This document shows, in pieces, positions 5,425 through 6,598 of a DNA stretch of 6,598 bases (position 1 is the first letter of the stretch; each line of letters opens with the position of its first letter). Below the pieces are notes generated by a model. The model saw only the letters and a list, made by a program, of their open reading frames with translations. It was not told the DNA's origin and made no database searches. The stretch covers positions 6,306 through 12,903 of the forward strand of contig JAMCQQ010000388.1 in NCBI GenBank assembly GCA_023379515.1. Direction: 5' to 3'. The position numbers were made by a program, and so were the translations under genes. This DNA comes from Actinomycetota bacterium (GTDB lineage Bacteria; Actinomycetota; Humimicrobiia; Humimicrobiales; Humimicrobiaceae).

Positions 5425-6402
5425 CTATTTAAATATATGGTTGTCTAAAACTTCCTTATTGAATATAAATTTTGGAGTTTTCCCATTAAGGTAATCAACA
5501 ATACCGTTAGCTGCTTCTATAGCAACCCTTACGGTACATTCCTGGGTTAACGCAGCACTATGAGGACTTAATATGATATTCGGCGCATTCAGTAATTCGT
5601 CGGTAAGTAAGGGAGGCTCGTTGGCAAGTACATCAAATGCTGCCCCTGCAAGTCTGTTTTCTCTTAACATTTTTGCCAGATAACTTTCGTCTACAATATT
5701 GCCTCTTGCAGCATTTATCAAATATGCTGTTGGTTTCATTAATGAAAGTAAACTTTCATTAACATAATTTCTAGTCTCATCATTTAGTGGCACATGAAGC
5801 GAAACAAAATCTGCTTCACTGAACACCTGCTTGTTTGAATTGCATCTGATAACGCCTTGCGGGAAATCACTGTCATTTAAATAAGGATCATACGCAATAA
5901 CTTTCATGTTAAATGCATTCATACACTTTTTAGCAACTGCTTTCCCAATTCTTCCATACCCAATGATACCAAGTGTTTTCCCATCCAAGTCGACGGGTAG
6001 ATATAACCTTCTTGCTGTTTTGAAGTTTCCTTTTCTTAACTCGCCATCAAGAAATACCAGCTGCTTTGCAATTGCACCTATCAAAACTACAGTGTGTTCA
6101 GCAGCTGTAATTGTATTTGCATCAGGAGTATACAATACTAAAATCCCTCTTTTTGTAGCAGCCTCTATATCAATGTTGTCTACTCCTACGCCTGTTCGGC
6201 TGATTACTTTTAATTGAGGAGCCAAATCCATAATTTCAGGTGAAAATTTAATCGTCGTATCCAACACAACCGCACATACATATTTGATAAGCCTTTTAAA
6301 TTTTTCCACATCAGCTTGTGGAGCGACTATGATCTCAGCAACTTCCTTAATAATATCCAGAGCTTTACCGCTTACCTTTTCCGCAACTAAAACTTTTTTC
6401 AT
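5425..6402 (-). CDS. D-isomer-specific 2-hydroxyacid dehydrogenase
   Basis: The 325-residue enzyme is of the phosphoglycerate dehydrogenase/hydroxypyruvate reductase type and interconverts a 2-keto acid and a D-2-hydroxy acid with NAD(H). It shows the substrate-domain SRTGVGVDNID segment (68-78), the Rossmann GYGRIG (148-153) and Asp172 in IAYDPY, which favours NAD over NADP. The catalytic residues are Arg233 (NAARGNIVDE), Glu262 (NEPP) and His281 (SPHSAALT). There is no ACT domain, so it is not a full-length regulated SerA. Its ATG overlaps the upstream aldolase stop (ATGA) and the kinase follows within 10 bp, so translational coupling in a sugar-acid operon is likely. A catabolic 2-keto-acid or tartronate/glycerate-type substrate is inferred, not shown. 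Confidence 0.92.
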   Translation of the reverse strand: MKKVLVAEKVSGKALDIIKEVAEIIVAPQADVEKFKRLIKYVCAVVLDTTIKFSPEIMDLAPQLKVISRTGVGVDNIDIEAATKRGILVLYTPDANTITAAEHTVVLIGAIAKQLVFLDGELRKGNFKTARRLYLPVDLDGKTLGIIGYGRIGKAVAKKCMNAFNMKVIAYDPYLNDSDFPQGVIRCNSNKQVFSEADFVSLHVPLNDETRNYVNESLLSLMKPTAYLINAARGNIVDESYLAKMLRENRLAGAAFDVLANEPPLLTDELLNAPNIILSPHSAALTQECTVRVAIEAANGIVDYLNGKTPKFIFNKEVLDNHIFK

Positions 6403-6598
6403 ATTAGTTCGACTTTCTTAAGAGCTTCTTTAATCTTTTTCTTAATATCGTCTTGCAATGGAAAAAGAGGTAGTCTTGGACTACCGCCATTTAAACCTGC
6501 CAAGTCCATTGCATATTTAACTGCAGCAACTCCGCCACTTCCAGATACTGCTTTATTTAAAATCAGTATCTTTTCATTTAGTTTAAAGAAGCTCTTAA
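6399..6598 (-). CDS. DHDPS/KDG-aldolase family protein, C-terminal part
   Basis: An open frame enters from the right edge and ends at TGA 6399-6401. About 65 residues are visible. They carry the C-terminal helices and the motif GVAAVKYAMDLAGLNGGSPR followed by LPLFPL, matching the DapA/NanA family's closing AVKxALxxxGxxxGxPRxPLxPL. Family members are class I pyruvate aldolases/lyases of the (beta/alpha)8 fold. The catalytic Lys and Tyr would lie outside the window. The stop overlaps the dehydrogenase start, so the two are coupled. It is distinct from the second family member at 1224-2370, whose C-terminus is much longer. With the kinase and dehydrogenase it suggests cleavage or dehydration of a 2-keto-3-deoxy sugar acid, though the exact substrate cannot be read from this part. 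Confidence 0.88.
   Translation of the reverse strand, partial: KSFFKLNEKILILNKAVSGSGGVAAVKYAMDLAGLNGGSPRLPLFPLQDDIKKKIKEALKKVELI

Noticed and set aside
5906..6217. Plus-strand 103-codon open frame inside the dehydrogenase gene
   Set aside because: It is the shadow of the Rossmann-domain coding sequence on the other strand and shows no motif of its own.
1..6598. CRISPR array, insertion sequence ends, riboswitch, intact defence system
   Set aside because: I saw no regularly spaced repeats, transposase motifs, recognisable riboswitch core or toxin-antitoxin pair in any part of the window.

Overview
The window is AT-rich, with short intergenic gaps, nearly all genes on the minus strand and a tRNA gene that encodes its own CCA end. 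Together with the family types present, this suggests a low-GC Firmicute, most likely a clostridial species. No ribosomal or species-specific marker is present, so placement below class is not possible.

Reading in the direction of transcription (high to low coordinates), the right half is a sugar-acid operon: the C-terminus of a dihydrodipicolinate synthase/KDG aldolase family protein (6399-6598, start outside the window), a D-2-hydroxyacid dehydrogenase whose start overlaps the previous stop (5425-6402), and a PfkB sugar kinase resembling 2-keto-3-deoxygluconate (KDG) kinase (4362-5414). After the kinase comes a strong Shine-Dalgarno and an ATG that stops after three codons (around 4264-4323), apparently the stump of a lost gene. 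An IclR-family regulator follows (3368-4117) and is a plausible local regulator of hexuronate/KDG-type catabolism.

The middle (about 2895-3275) is a graveyard of small fragments. It holds a 38-codon unknown ORF, the first 28 residues of a PII (GlnB) signal-transduction protein, and the C-terminal two thirds of an EutN/CcmL bacterial-microcompartment vertex protein. Neighbouring fragments overlap at their stop/start boundaries. Below them lie a YhcH/YjgK/YiaL family protein (2395-2868) and, 24 bp on, a second DHDPS/aldolase family gene (1224-2370). That gene is frame-disrupted near its 5' end and carries an unusual cysteine-bearing C-terminal tail.

The left end is unrelated housekeeping: radC (394-1089) with its own candidate promoter/inverted repeat and terminator, then a CAT-anticodon tRNA (150-226) with a clear promoter. 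Immediately downstream of the tRNA is a start-less piece of a GGDEF diguanylate cyclase domain running off the window.

Functional reading: aldolase + 2-ketoacid reductase + KDG-type kinase + IclR + YhcH + second aldolase is a coherent sugar-acid (hexuronate, pectin-sugar or sialate-like) catabolic neighbourhood that has been losing genes. The most unusual items are the PII/microcompartment fragment junction and the broken, cysteine-tailed aldolase. I see no clearly new intact system.
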